This document shows positions 18,781 through 28,400 of a DNA stretch of 64,000 nucleotides, in pieces. Made by a program: the position numbers and the translations under genes. The stretch is taken from positions 124,001-188,000 of the forward strand of contig NZ_FNWU01000002.1 of NCBI RefSeq assembly GCF_900108505.1, read 5' to 3'. A model generated the notes under the pieces. The model was not told the DNA's origin. It saw only the letters and a program-made list of their open reading frames with translations, and made no database searches. Each line of letters begins with the position of its first letter. The stretch's first letter is position 1. Source of the stretch: Halopenitus malekzadehii (GTDB lineage: Archaea; Halobacteriota; Halobacteria; Halobacteriales; Haloferacaceae).

Positions 18781-20609
18781 CACGGAACAATCTCAACCCG
18801 ATCAAGACCGACGATCAACCGACGTCGCACATCCGCGTCGGGGCGAGCAAGGTCGGCGCCGACGCCGAGCTCGTCGAGGTCATCCACAACGACCGGAGCG
18901 CGTACTTCCGCGTCGAGACCGAGGACGACCAGATCGTGAGCAACATCGGCAACAAAGCCTACATCAACGCCAACGTCGAGCACCTCTTCGGCGGGATCGA
19001 CTTCTCGGGCGGGGACAAGTTCGTCGTGGACGGCAACGCGAGCCTCGCGTCGGTTCCCGCGGCGGACTCGGCGACCATCCACCCGAAGACGGTCGCGCCG
19101 GACGTCCTCGAGGAGTACCTCCGGTCGGCGGAGTACCTCCTCCACCGGATCGAGGAGGTCGCCGAGATCCGGGGATCGCTCGTCCGGTTCACCGTCTCCG
19201 AGGCCGACCCCGGCGCCTACTCGACGCTCCGGATCACGGAGGACACCGACCTGGAGTTCGTCGACGAACCCGCGGAGCCGCCCCAACAGCCGGCCGGCGC
19301 GCGCGGCGGCGCGGGGCAACGCGGCGGTCCGGGCGCCCCCGGTGGACCGGGTGGCGGTGCGGGCGCCCCCGGCGGTGGCGGCGAGCGACCGGACGAGGGG
19401 ACGACCGTTTCCATCGAGCCGACCGTCCCGACCGTGAACCTGGAGGAGGACGTCGCCGGCCTCGAGTCGGTTAAGGAAACGGCACGAATGCTGCTTGCCC
19501 TCTTCGACACCGAGGTGCGCGACCGGATCGTCGAGATGTACGGCGAGGAGTTCGCCGAGCGCGGCGGCAGCATGTTGTTGTACGGTCCGCCGGGCTGCGG
19601 CAAGACGCACGTCTCGGAGGCGATCGCCCACGAGGCCAAACACGAAACCGGGATCGAGGACCAGTACGGCGAGGTGGTCTTTCTAGAGATCCGCGGCAGC
19701 GACATCCAGTCGAAATACGCCGGCGAGGCCGAAAAGAACGTGAGCGCCGTCTTCTCACAGGCCCACCGGATAGCGAAGGAGGAGGGGTTCGCGGTCCTCT
19801 TTTTCGACGAGATCGAGACGCTCATCCCCGACCGCAGTGACGACAACCTCCAGCGACACGAACGCGCGTTGACGAACGCGTTCCTCCAGGAGATGAACGA
19901 CGTCGAGGACAACCTGCTCGTGATCGGCGCGACGAACATGCCCTTCACGATCGACCCGGCGGCGACCCGGCGGTTCCCGATCCAGCAGTTCATCGAACAG
20001 CCGGACGAGCGCGTGATGTCGGAGGTCTGGCGCACCCAGCTCGCCTCGCTGCGGAACACCGACGACATCGACTTCGAGCGGCTCGGCGAGGCGTCCGTCG
20101 GCTACACCCCGGCGGAGGTGGCCGACCGCATTCTCGGGAGCGACCTCCAGCGTGAGCTCATCCGCAGCGTGATCGAGGGCGATCCCCAGGAGGTGACCAC
20201 CGAGTACCTCCTCGACCGTCTCGAGGGGACCGAGCCGAAGACGGTCAGGCAGTACGTCTCGAGCGTCCGTGAGCAGCTCGACGACTTGGAGGGCTATCCG
20301 GAGATGCGCGATTACGTCCACGAACAGGCCGACGAGCTCGGGATCGACCTGCAGGGTGGTCCCGGCGCCGGCGGCGGCGCGCTCTCCTCGCTGCTTGCCG
20401 ACCAGGACGGGGGTACAGGCGAGGACGAGGGAGGGAGCGCGGCCGTGGGATCCGATGGTGGTGATGCCGAACCCGGTGACGGGTCAGCCGGGGATGGTGC
20501 GATCGGGGCCGAATCGGCCGAATCGGCCGGAGCGGGGTCACCCAGCCCGACCGGAGATGGTCCGGTCAGCAACGCGGGCACGGGCACGACCGATCGGGGT
20601 GACGAGTGA
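18777..20609 (+). CDS. Single-ring AAA+ ATPase with novel N-domain and Gly/Pro linker
   Basis: 610 aa. Residues 1-165 are a mostly beta N-domain of unknown family, followed by a Gly/Pro/Ala-rich linker (about 165-205). The AAA module has Walker A GPPGCGKT at residues 270-277, a pore-loop motif SKYAGEAEKN, Walker B VLFFDEIETL (about 338-347), sensor 1 IGATNMPFTIDP and the arginine-finger pair TRRF. This is the classic Cdc48/Vps4/katanin clade pattern with one AAA ring. A disordered Gly/Asp/Glu/Ser tail ends the protein. It would be expected to unfold or disassemble protein assemblies. No MIT domain is seen, which argues against a simple Vps4 orthologue. Overlaps both neighbours (ATGA before, TGATG after). 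Confidence 0.85.
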   Translation: MTRNNLNPIKTDDQPTSHIRVGASKVGADAELVEVIHNDRSAYFRVETEDDQIVSNIGNKAYINANVEHLFGGIDFSGGDKFVVDGNASLASVPAADSATIHPKTVAPDVLEEYLRSAEYLLHRIEEVAEIRGSLVRFTVSEADPGAYSTLRITEDTDLEFVDEPAEPPQQPAGARGGAGQRGGPGAPGGPGGGAGAPGGGGERPDEGTTVSIEPTVPTVNLEEDVAGLESVKETARMLLALFDTEVRDRIVEMYGEEFAERGGSMLLYGPPGCGKTHVSEAIAHEAKHETGIEDQYGEVVFLEIRGSDIQSKYAGEAEKNVSAVFSQAHRIAKEEGFAVLFFDEIETLIPDRSDDNLQRHERALTNAFLQEMNDVEDNLLVIGATNMPFTIDPAATRRFPIQQFIEQPDERVMSEVWRTQLASLRNTDDIDFERLGEASVGYTPAEVADRILGSDLQRELIRSVIEGDPQEVTTEYLLDRLEGTEPKTVRQYVSSVREQLDDLEGYPEMRDYVHEQADELGIDLQGGPGAGGGALSSLLADQDGGTGEDEGGSAAVGSDGGDAEPGDGSAGDGAIGAESAESAGAGSPSPTGDGPVSNAGTGTTDRGDE

Positions 20610-23332
20610 TGCCGGCCGGGACGGCCGAGTACGTCCGGACGTCCTCCTTCGAGGTCGGCGAACTCGACGCGTGGGCGGTCTCCGGCGATCGCGTCTGCAT
20701 CCTCGCCAACGGGACGGAGGTGTACGTCGTCGGCGAGGAGCGCGATCAGATAACTCTTCCCGAACCCGCCGAAAGCGTCGCGTTGAGCGACCACCTCTAC
20801 GCCGTCACCGACGACGGCGTCGACGCCTACAGCCTGTCGGGGACGCGACTGTGGCGGGTCTCGCTCCCGGAGGCGGTCCGCGTGGCTGCTCCCGGGGAAA
20901 GCGGGTTCGCGGTCGTCGTGACTGAGGACGACGAGCTGGTCGGCCTGGACGCGACGAGCGGCCAGGAGCGGTTCCGCGTCGACCGTCCCCACTCGGACGT
21001 CTCGGCGACGCCGGCGGTCGTCTGCACCGACGACGCGCTCGTGTTGGCCGCGTGGTCGTTTCTGTCGGTGTTGGGGCCGACCGGGGAGAGCCGGCTGCAG
21101 GAGCGCGTCGATGGCGCGATAAGCGACCTCGGGGTCGTCGGCGACACGATCGTCTGCGTGATGAAGGACGCCCGCTGTGTCGGGATCGACATCGAGACCG
21201 GCGAGCGGAAGTGGAGCCACGACTGGCAGGTCGATCGGATCGATCCCTTCGGTCGCGAGGAGATCATCCTCCGGACCGAGGGGGAAATCCGCGCGATCGA
21301 CGCCGAGGGCGAGTGGACGCCGCTCGGACTCGATGACGGCCTCCCGGTGACCGCCGCCGGCGGCGAGCCGGTCTGTGTGATCGTCGACACGGTCGCGAAC
21401 GTCTACCGCCGCCTCTCCGGGGAGTGGACGCTTGATGCGACCCTGCTGTCGGAGTCGCTGACCGCCGGTGCCGAGGCGATCCACGCGGAGCTGCACAACG
21501 TCGGCGACACTGCCGCCTCCGCCACGATCGCGATCGAACTGTCCGGCGCCCGGTGTTCGGATCCGACCCACCGGGTGACGCTCCTCGAGGACGACTCCGA
21601 GCGGGTCCGATTTCCGCTGTCGTCGATCGACGAGGAGACGGTTGATCTCACGATCACGGCGGACGAGGAGGTGATCCTCGAGGAGCGACTCCCGGTCACG
21701 GGCGGCAGCGAGTCGATCGACGTGACCGTCGAGCCGACGCGATTGACCCCGGAGGGACTCCGCGTGTCGGTGACGCTCGCGAACGAGACGAGCGTTCCCG
21801 TCGAGGACGTTCGGATCAACCCGATGGGCGAGCGCGTCGACCGGATCGACCCGAACGACGCCGTCACGCGCACCCTCGAGGCGCCGGCGGACGGAACGCT
21901 CACGATCGCCGATGCGACCGGCATCCGACGGACCGTCGACGTCCCCCGCCCGGAGGATCCGCTCTCAGCCAGCGGGTCCGTCGAGGAGGACGTCCTCGCG
22001 GTGCGGGTTCGCAACGACTCGCGGGCGACGGTCGTCGACGAGCTGACGATCGACGGCGACGCGCTTCCGACGTCGATCACGCGGACCTTCGAGGGCGCTC
22101 CCGAGAGCGTGCTGGAGCTGGTCGCCCCGCCCGTCGAGGACGGGACGAGCACGGTGTCGGTGGCCGGGCACTTCCTCGACGCCGACGTCGACCTCGAGAT
22201 CCCGGAGTCGGCGGTCCTGAACGCCGCCACCGGAACGCACGCGCCACCGGCAGCCGCTCCCGACGGGAGTGCTCCCGGCGGAACGCCCGGAGGCCACAGC
22301 GCCGGCGGCGCCGGCGGCGCTCACGGCGACGCCGGGCCCGGAACCGGCGACCTCGAACTGGAACGCCGGATCGATCCCCTGCCGCCGATCGTGGGCGATC
22401 TCTGCATCGAGCATATCGACGTCGAGAACGTCGGCCACGGTCCCGAATCGGTCACCGTGACTACGCCCGACGCCGCGCCGGTGACGGAGACGATCCGTCC
22501 CGGGGAGTTCCGCACGTTCACCCGACTCCACGCCTTTACCGGCGTGGGCGACGACGTCGTCCCGCCGGTGGCCGTCGAAAGCGGCGGCGTCGAACGGACG
22601 GCGGGGGAGCTCGATACCGAACTCGAGATCCCGGAGTTGTACTGCCGGGGACTGCTGCTCCCCGACCGTGACGGGTACACCCTCGAGGTGACGGCGGTCA
22701 ACACCGCCGAGAGCCGGCTCCGCGTGCGCGATCTCGAGCTCGAGCTCTACGAGTTCCGTGAACCGCCCGCGGAGATCCACGTCCCGCCCTACGAGGAGGT
22801 GACGGCGACCTACCGGGTCGATGGTCCCGACCCGAGCACCGTCGGCGGCTACGATACCGTGCGCTACGTCGCCGACGGGTCGGTCGCGCCCGCCCGCGAC
22901 CTGGAGGTGCTCGTCGAGGCTCCGGTGGACGGGCCGGACGGGCTCGCCACGCTCACGGTCGCCGTCGATCCGGAGACGGCGCTCGATGCCGACGGCGGGA
23001 CGGTCGCGATCGCCGTCGAAAACGACGGCGGGGCCACGGTGACCGACCTGTCGATCGCCGCCCGCGGCGATCAGGTCCGGACGATCCTCTATGAGGCCGA
23101 CGACGTTCCCGAGCTCGGTCCCGGCGAGACCCACGTCCACTACGTCGACATCGAGACCGCCGAGGACGGGCTCGACGTGGCGCTCGACGTCGCCGGAACC
23201 GTCGGCGGCGCCGACCACGAGGAGACGATGTCGGTGGTCGGATCGCCGGAATCGGTCTCGATCGACCGCGAGACGGGCCGGAGCGGACCGGACCACTCCC
23301 CGCGCGTCTCGACCGACTTCGCGGTCGAGTAG
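20609..23332 (+). CDS. Beta-propeller plus Ig-like repeat protein of the AAA+ operon
   Basis: 907 aa. The first ~265 residues form a PQQ/WD-like beta-propeller, shown by repeats such as LYAVTDDGVDAYSLSGTRLW, LVGLDATSGQERFRV and CVGIDIETGERKWSHDW. The remainder is a series of all-beta CARDB/Ig-like segments (for example VRVRNDSRATVVDELTIDG and IAVENDGGATVTDLSIAA), interrupted near residues 545-585 by an Ala/Gly/Pro/His-rich stretch. There is no signal peptide or membrane helix, so it appears cytoplasmic despite its extracellular-looking domains. It probably acts as a scaffold or substrate receptor for the AAA ATPase. ATG 20609 overlaps the ATPase stop by one base (TGATG); a GTG at 20606 is an alternative. 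Confidence 0.8.
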   Translation: MPAGTAEYVRTSSFEVGELDAWAVSGDRVCILANGTEVYVVGEERDQITLPEPAESVALSDHLYAVTDDGVDAYSLSGTRLWRVSLPEAVRVAAPGESGFAVVVTEDDELVGLDATSGQERFRVDRPHSDVSATPAVVCTDDALVLAAWSFLSVLGPTGESRLQERVDGAISDLGVVGDTIVCVMKDARCVGIDIETGERKWSHDWQVDRIDPFGREEIILRTEGEIRAIDAEGEWTPLGLDDGLPVTAAGGEPVCVIVDTVANVYRRLSGEWTLDATLLSESLTAGAEAIHAELHNVGDTAASATIAIELSGARCSDPTHRVTLLEDDSERVRFPLSSIDEETVDLTITADEEVILEERLPVTGGSESIDVTVEPTRLTPEGLRVSVTLANETSVPVEDVRINPMGERVDRIDPNDAVTRTLEAPADGTLTIADATGIRRTVDVPRPEDPLSASGSVEEDVLAVRVRNDSRATVVDELTIDGDALPTSITRTFEGAPESVLELVAPPVEDGTSTVSVAGHFLDADVDLEIPESAVLNAATGTHAPPAAAPDGSAPGGTPGGHSAGGAGGAHGDAGPGTGDLELERRIDPLPPIVGDLCIEHIDVENVGHGPESVTVTTPDAAPVTETIRPGEFRTFTRLHAFTGVGDDVVPPVAVESGGVERTAGELDTELEIPELYCRGLLLPDRDGYTLEVTAVNTAESRLRVRDLELELYEFREPPAEIHVPPYEEVTATYRVDGPDPSTVGGYDTVRYVADGSVAPARDLEVLVEAPVDGPDGLATLTVAVDPETALDADGGTVAIAVENDGGATVTDLSIAARGDQVRTILYEADDVPELGPGETHVHYVDIETAEDGLDVALDVAGTVGGADHEETMSVVGSPESVSIDRETGRSGPDHSPRVSTDFAVE

Positions 23333-23417
23333 GGATCCTGCACCGATCGCCGGCTTTCTTCCCCCGTTTCCGGTGCCGTGAGGAACCGGGATGTTCGGAA
23401 TCTCATATCGATGTCAA

Positions 23418-23446
23418 CCACCACAACACATATTATGATGTGGTGG
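23418..23446. promoter_or_regulatory. Palindromic operator over the TATA box of the TumE/TumA pair
   Basis: Perfect 8-bp arms ccaccaca (23418-23425) and tgtggtgg (23439-23446) flank 13 bases containing the AT-rich tattat core. The centre is about 30 bases before the toxin ATG at 23463, so binding there would block the promoter, as expected for toxin-antitoxin autoregulation. Confidence 0.65.
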
Positions 23447-23462
23447 ATAACAACAGACGTCG

Positions 23463-23816
23463 ATGGAACCCGATGGCGACGTGCGCGTGTTGGAAGACAC
23501 GGAACGGCGCTTTGCGGACGGCACCGTTCTCCGTGTCCGCGTGCTGGCTGTGCCGGAGTCGGGGAAGTTTCCGGACGGCGTCAAGTACCGTCTTCATTAC
23601 GGAACCGAAGACGGCGAGACTCTGATCCGGTACGACAACTCCCACGGAGTGCACGAACGACACACGCCCGATGGGCTCGACGACGACTACGGCTTCCCCG
23701 GCTACGACGCCGTCCAAGAGCGCTTCTGGGTCGCGGTCGAACGGTTGCACGCGGAGGGAAGCCACCACAGGACAACAGCAAACTATGACACCGAACACGC
23801 TCATCGTGACGGTTGA
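23463..23816 (+). CDS. TumE-like (DUF6516) toxin candidate
   Basis: 117 aa. The core LHYGTEDGETLIRYDNSHGVHERH has the strand pattern and the R-x-D-N-x-x-H motif of the TumE/DUF6516 family, small proteins reported as toxins whose cognate antitoxin TumA is a helix-turn-helix protein. It overlaps the following HTH gene by 32 bases in another frame, so the two are co-expressed. A palindrome covers its promoter. The family placement is from motif memory. Confidence 0.65.
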   Translation: MEPDGDVRVLEDTERRFADGTVLRVRVLAVPESGKFPDGVKYRLHYGTEDGETLIRYDNSHGVHERHTPDGLDDDYGFPGYDAVQERFWVAVERLHAEGSHHRTTANYDTEHAHRDG

Positions 23817-24189
23817 ATCGATCGGCACCGTCCAGCAGCGCACTACCGAGGCGTTCCGGCAGGCGCTTGCTGGCGACGGCCCCGAGGAAGACGCTCCACA
23901 CCGGCTGAGCTTCGAAACCACCGACCAGCTGGCGCAGGTCTTCACGCCGCGCGCGATCGACCTCCTTCAGGCGATCGCGCAAGCGGAGCCCGCGAGCATC
24001 CGCGAGGCCGCCCGGCTGGTCGGTCGGGACGTCAAGCAGGTCTCGGAGAACCTCGAACGGCTCGAAGCATACGACGTCGTGGAGTTCGTTGCGGAGGGGC
24101 GAGCGAAGCGCCCCGTCGTCCCCTACGACGAGATCGACATTCGGCTTCCGCTTCGGGGGACTGCGGAACGGGACGTTGCCCCGGCGTAG
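23785..24189 (+). CDS. HTH regulator, TumA-like antitoxin candidate
   Basis: 134 aa from ATG 23785, which lies inside the toxin gene. The C-terminal half is a winged/helix-turn-helix DNA-binding domain: IDLLQAIAQAEPASIREAARLVGRDVKQVSENLERLEAYDVVEFV, a MarR/HTH_24-like pattern. It would neutralise the partner and repress through the palindrome upstream. Stop at 24187-24189. Confidence 0.75.
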   Translation: MTPNTLIVTVESIGTVQQRTTEAFRQALAGDGPEEDAPHRLSFETTDQLAQVFTPRAIDLLQAIAQAEPASIREAARLVGRDVKQVSENLERLEAYDVVEFVAEGRAKRPVVPYDEIDIRLPLRGTAERDVAPA

Positions 24190-24502
24190 ATGCAGTCGCT
24201 GCACACTATCTGACCGTCGGTGCTGGCGAAGAGACCGGTCGAGCGATCCGGCGGGGTGGATCAGTCTCCATGCCGGATGTGCTCCGTACCGGCACTCGAT
24301 GGAGCGGTCGTCCGACCGATTTCGGCGATCGAGTGATCGGGGAGTTCGCGGTCGAACAACCGACGTCGATAGCCACCCCGTCCGTCCACGAGGACGGAGA
24401 ACTGCGAAGAAGCGGACGCCCGTCCGGTTGCGAGCGGTTCGAACACACTCCACCGGTGAATACCGACGGGCAACCATCCGCGGGGATGTTCGGCCGACAG
24501 TA
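24190..24502. other. 313-bp intergenic stretch with one hairpin
   Basis: Lies between convergent genes. It contains a perfect 7-bp hairpin tccgtcc-acga-ggacgga at 24381-24398. A reverse open frame covers much of it, but its Ser/Arg/Pro-rich translation looks non-coding. Confidence 0.5.
24381..24398. terminator. Hairpin downstream of the DUF368 gene
   Basis: A perfect 7-bp stem with a 4-base loop, about 105 bp past the end of the DUF368/aglB unit. Possible transcription end or RNA-processing structure; no T-run follows. Confidence 0.3.
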
Positions 24503-25447
24503 TCAGTACTCGATCGCGCCGGCGTACCGGTCCAACAGGATGACGATCGCGCCGCCGAGGACGGCCGCGAGGCCGAACCGCGGCGCGACGGCGCTCCAGG
24601 AGGACCCCGACTCCTCGAGGACGCGTCCCACCTCGACGATCGGCGCGCGCAGCGCGCCGACGATCAGGCTGACGAGGAACGCGACGGTGGCGGCCCGGTT
24701 GGCCGCGAGCGCGCGGCGGACCGCATGCGCGACCGTGAACAGGCCGAGGACCCCGCCGCCACAGAAGACGACGACCGGCGGGGCGGCCTCGACCAGCGCG
24801 TCCGTCCCCGCCCCGGAGACCGCGCCGATGACGGCGTCCGTGAACGTCGAGAGGGCGTCGGTCATCCGTTCGTACTGGCCGAGGATCACGAGCACGAGCG
24901 ACCCCGAGACGCCGGGCATCACCATCGCGCTCACGGCGAGCGCGCCCGCGAGGAAGACGACCGCGAGCCCGTCGCCGAGCGCGCCCGCGGCGTACCCCGA
25001 GACGAGGAAGGCCACGAGGAAGCCGGCGACTGCGGCGCCCTTCCGACCGGGCGTCGAGAGGTCGACCTCGTGGCGGAGGACGACGGCGGAGGCGGCGATC
25101 AGCCCGAAGAAGAACCCGAAGGTGGCGACCGGCGCGGCCTCGAGTAGGTGCTCGACGACGCGCAGGACGGTCACGATCGCGGTCCCGATGCCCGCCCCGA
25201 GCACGAGGAGGAACGGGCCGTCCATCTCCAGGAACGCCGCGCGGGCGTCCGGGAGGTTCGCCGGGCGCACGCCTGCGAGGACGCGCCGGGCGCGGTCGGG
25301 ATCGATCGCGGTCACCGCGGCGATGAGCCGCTCGTAGATGCCCGTGATCAGCGCGAGCGTGCCGCCCGAGACGCCGGGGACCGCGTCCGCACACCCCATC
25401 GCGACCCCGCGCAGGTAGACGCCGAGCCACTCGGGGGCGTCGACCAT
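24503..25447 (-). CDS. DUF368 membrane protein, putative polyprenyl-(dolichyl-)phosphate transporter
   Basis: 314 aa, about eight membrane segments. Two inverted family motifs are clear: MGCADAVPGVSGGTLALITGIYERLI near the N-terminus and VMPGVSGSLVLVILGQYE near residue 180. Bacterial DUF368 proteins (PopT) have been identified as transporters that recycle undecaprenyl phosphate across the membrane. In an archaeon the matching lipid would be dolichyl phosphate, released outside by AglB. The start codon directly abuts the stop codon of aglB (zero bases between), which supports a shared function. Role by analogy. Confidence 0.85.
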   Translation of the reverse strand: MVDAPEWLGVYLRGVAMGCADAVPGVSGGTLALITGIYERLIAAVTAIDPDRARRVLAGVRPANLPDARAAFLEMDGPFLLVLGAGIGTAIVTVLRVVEHLLEAAPVATFGFFFGLIAASAVVLRHEVDLSTPGRKGAAVAGFLVAFLVSGYAAGALGDGLAVVFLAGALAVSAMVMPGVSGSLVLVILGQYERMTDALSTFTDAVIGAVSGAGTDALVEAAPPVVVFCGGGVLGLFTVAHAVRRALAANRAATVAFLVSLIVGALRAPIVEVGRVLEESGSSWSAVAPRFGLAAVLGGAIVILLDRYAGAIEY

Positions 25448-28400
25448 CTAGGATGCGGCGGGCACGGGAGCGGCGGTCGACTCCCCGAGTGCGGCCGGGG
25501 CGACCCGGGAGGTCGTCGCGTTCCCGTCGTCGGTCGTGGCGCCGCCGTCGTCGGTGGTTCCGTCGGTCGTGGCGTCGCCGTCGTCGGTGGTCACGTTCTC
25601 GGTGGTGTTCCCGTCGGTCGTGTTTTCGTCGGTCGTGTTTTCGTCGGTAGCGTTCTCGTCGGTGGCGTTCTCGTCGTCCTCGAGCAGCGATTCCTCCTCG
25701 AGTTCGACCGTCGAGACTGCGTCGTTCTCGCCGACGACCTGGCCCTCGGTCACGGTGGCGTTGCCGGTAGCGTAGGTGAGGCTGCCGTTGCTCGCGGTCG
25801 GCGCGGTGCCGATCTGGTAGGGACCGGTCGCGCGGACGCTCACGTTGGTGTAGCCGTTCTCGGGGCCGTACTCGTCGTAGCCGGTCGTCGAGTAGGGGAC
25901 GTGGAACGAGAACTCGCCGTTCTCGTCGGCGGTGGCGAACTGCCGGTAGACGAACGTCTCGTTGGAGTTCGGATAGGTCATCTCGACGGCCGCCTCGACC
26001 TCCTGGCCGGGCTCGGCGCCGGAGCCCTCGATGGTCGCGCCGGGGACCTTCTCGAAGGTCTTCACCCAGTTGGCCTGGGTGTCACGCAGCTGTGCGTTGA
26101 AGTACTGGCCGGCGTCCGACTCGGTCGCGTGGACCAGCCGGTACTGTTCGAGGGCGTCGACGCGCTCAGTTGGGACCGACCCGATGCCGCCGATCTGCGC
26201 GGTACCGCTTTGGTTCTCGACGAACGACTCCGCCTGGGACATCGAGTTGAAGGCCTGCGCGAACCGCTCGCCCTCGGTCTGCGGGACCGTCCGGACCGTG
26301 GTCTGCGATCCGTCGGCGGTCTGGACCGGCGTCTGGTCCCAGTTGAGCACGACCGGCTCGGGGTCCTTGGCGCTGCCGTGGTACTCGTAGAGCCGGACCA
26401 TCAGGCTCTCGTAGTAGCGCTGCTCGCGCACCTGCGTGGCGACGCTGAGGCCGCCCTGCTGGTTCTGCTGGTAGATGGCCCCGAGGAAGTCGCTTTGCGT
26501 CTCGTTCCCGTCGTCGTAGAAGGTGACGGGCGCGGTGAACTTCGACTGCGGGTGGACCATCTGCCAGTCGACCATCACGTAGCGGGTGTGCTCGCCCTCC
26601 GTGCTCTGGCCCGCGAGGACGTCCTGCGCGCGCTCCTCGCTGGGCGCGAGCAGGAAGTTCGCGGCCCGGCCGGCGTTCTGCTGGAAGGGGTTCGCGTTGG
26701 GGATGCGCTCGGCCCGGGTGGTGATCCAGTGGCCGTAGTCCCACCACGACTGGACGCCGTAGGCGCCCTCGGGGTACTCGAAGTCGCCGTCTTCGGGGCG
26801 CTCGTAGGTGCCCTGGTACTCCATCGCGTTGTCGTGGCCCTCGAGCTCGCCGGGATGGGGCGTCTCCTCGTTCATCCACTGGAGGCTCTCGTCCCACTCG
26901 ACGACGCTGCCGGGGCCGGTGTTCGCGCCGGCGGCCCACACCGGGGTGGCGGTCGCGACGAGCGGCGCGAACAGCACGAGCACGACCGCGCCGAGGATCA
27001 TCACCTGCCACCCTTGGACGTCGTCGACGACCGCGGTCACGGACTTGCCGCGGACGTCGAGAGCGTCGATCGCGAGCTGGAACGTGTAGCCCGCGCCGAC
27101 CGCGACGACGACCGCGAGGTAGTAGTTGAACCGGCCCTGGGTGAACGCCATCGCGAGGATGAACAGGCCCCAGACGACGAAGTAGAGCTCGCGGGCGGCG
27201 TAGCGTTCGAGGTAGGTCGCGCCCACGAGGAACGCGGTGGCGATCGCCATCCCGACGACCTGCCAGGAGAGCCCGACGAGGCCGCCGATCGCGTCGTAGG
27301 CGCTCGGGGCCACGTAGACGCTGCCGATGAGGACCGCGGCGGCGACGACGTAGCCCGTCTCGCGTGTATCGTCGCTGCGGATCAGCGGGCGCGCCAGGAC
27401 GTAGAGGATCGCGGCCAGCGCGAAGAAGAACGCGAAGCCGTATTGGGAGATCACGAAGGGCGCGAACTCCGACTGCATCAACGGCGGCTGTGCCTCGCCG
27501 ATGGTCCGGGTCGCGGCGGCGGTCGAGAAGGCGATGGTTCGCAGGAGGTTGTTCGCGATCGTTCCCCAGGCGGAGGGGACCGCGACCGCGAGGACGCCCA
27601 CCGAGGCGACGATCAGGCCGCCGACCGCGGCGGGGTACGTCCGGACGTCCAGATCGCGGTCGTCCCACTGGCGCGCGAGGAACGCGAGGAACGCGCAGCC
27701 GACCGCGACACCGAGCGGAAGGACGACCTGTAACAGGGAGTACGCAGTCGTATTGAAGGTGAACTCGTTCAGCGGGATGATCATCAACAGGCCGGCAACA
27801 CCCATCGAGACCGCGCCGACGAAGGCGATCGGCTCGGGGCTATCCTCGTGAACCACGTCGCTCGTGATCTTGATCACGAGGAAGATCCCGGTGAACCCGA
27901 CCAGCATCACGCCGGGCTGCCAGGTGGCCATATATAAGGCGATCGCGAGGCCGGCCGCGGCCGCGTAGCCGATGGGTTTCTTGAGTGCGTTCCAGTCCTG
28001 GTCAACGACGAGTTCCCAGACGGGCTTCTCGCGTTCGGCGACGTCGAGCGCGAGGAAGACCGCGAGGACGGCCAGCGTGGAGAAGAGGACTTCGCCGGCG
28101 TGGTGGTCCGGGAAGCCGACCAGCGTCTGACTGAAGAAGGTGCCGGGGATGAGTCCGAGGATCGCCACCGCAATGACGGCGGAGAGGCGGTCGACGAACC
28201 GGCGCGCGATGAAGTAGGTCGGGATCGCGACCGCGGTGCCGACGATCGGCGCGATCACGAGCATCGCGCGCAGCAGGCCTTCCTCGCCGCCGCCGGTGAT
28301 CGGCGTGGCGACGACGGAAAAGACGGCGATGATGTGGTCCCAGAGGGTGCCGAAGTGGCCCGGATCCGTGCCGAACGGGAATCCCGACCACGCCTCAAAG

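Noticed and set aside
18777-20609. Orthologue of Vps4 or of the proteasome-activating nucleotidase
   Set aside because: No MIT domain, no coiled-coil/OB N-terminus and no C-terminal HbYX motif; only the AAA clade is supported.
24206-24448. Minus-strand open frame in the 24190-24502 gap
   Set aside because: Ser/Pro/Arg-rich translation without acidic bias or motif; no conserved feature seen.
25148-27733. 861-aa + strand open frame opposite aglB and the DUF368 gene
   Set aside because: Both genes on the minus strand have clear family motifs; this frame is their mirror.
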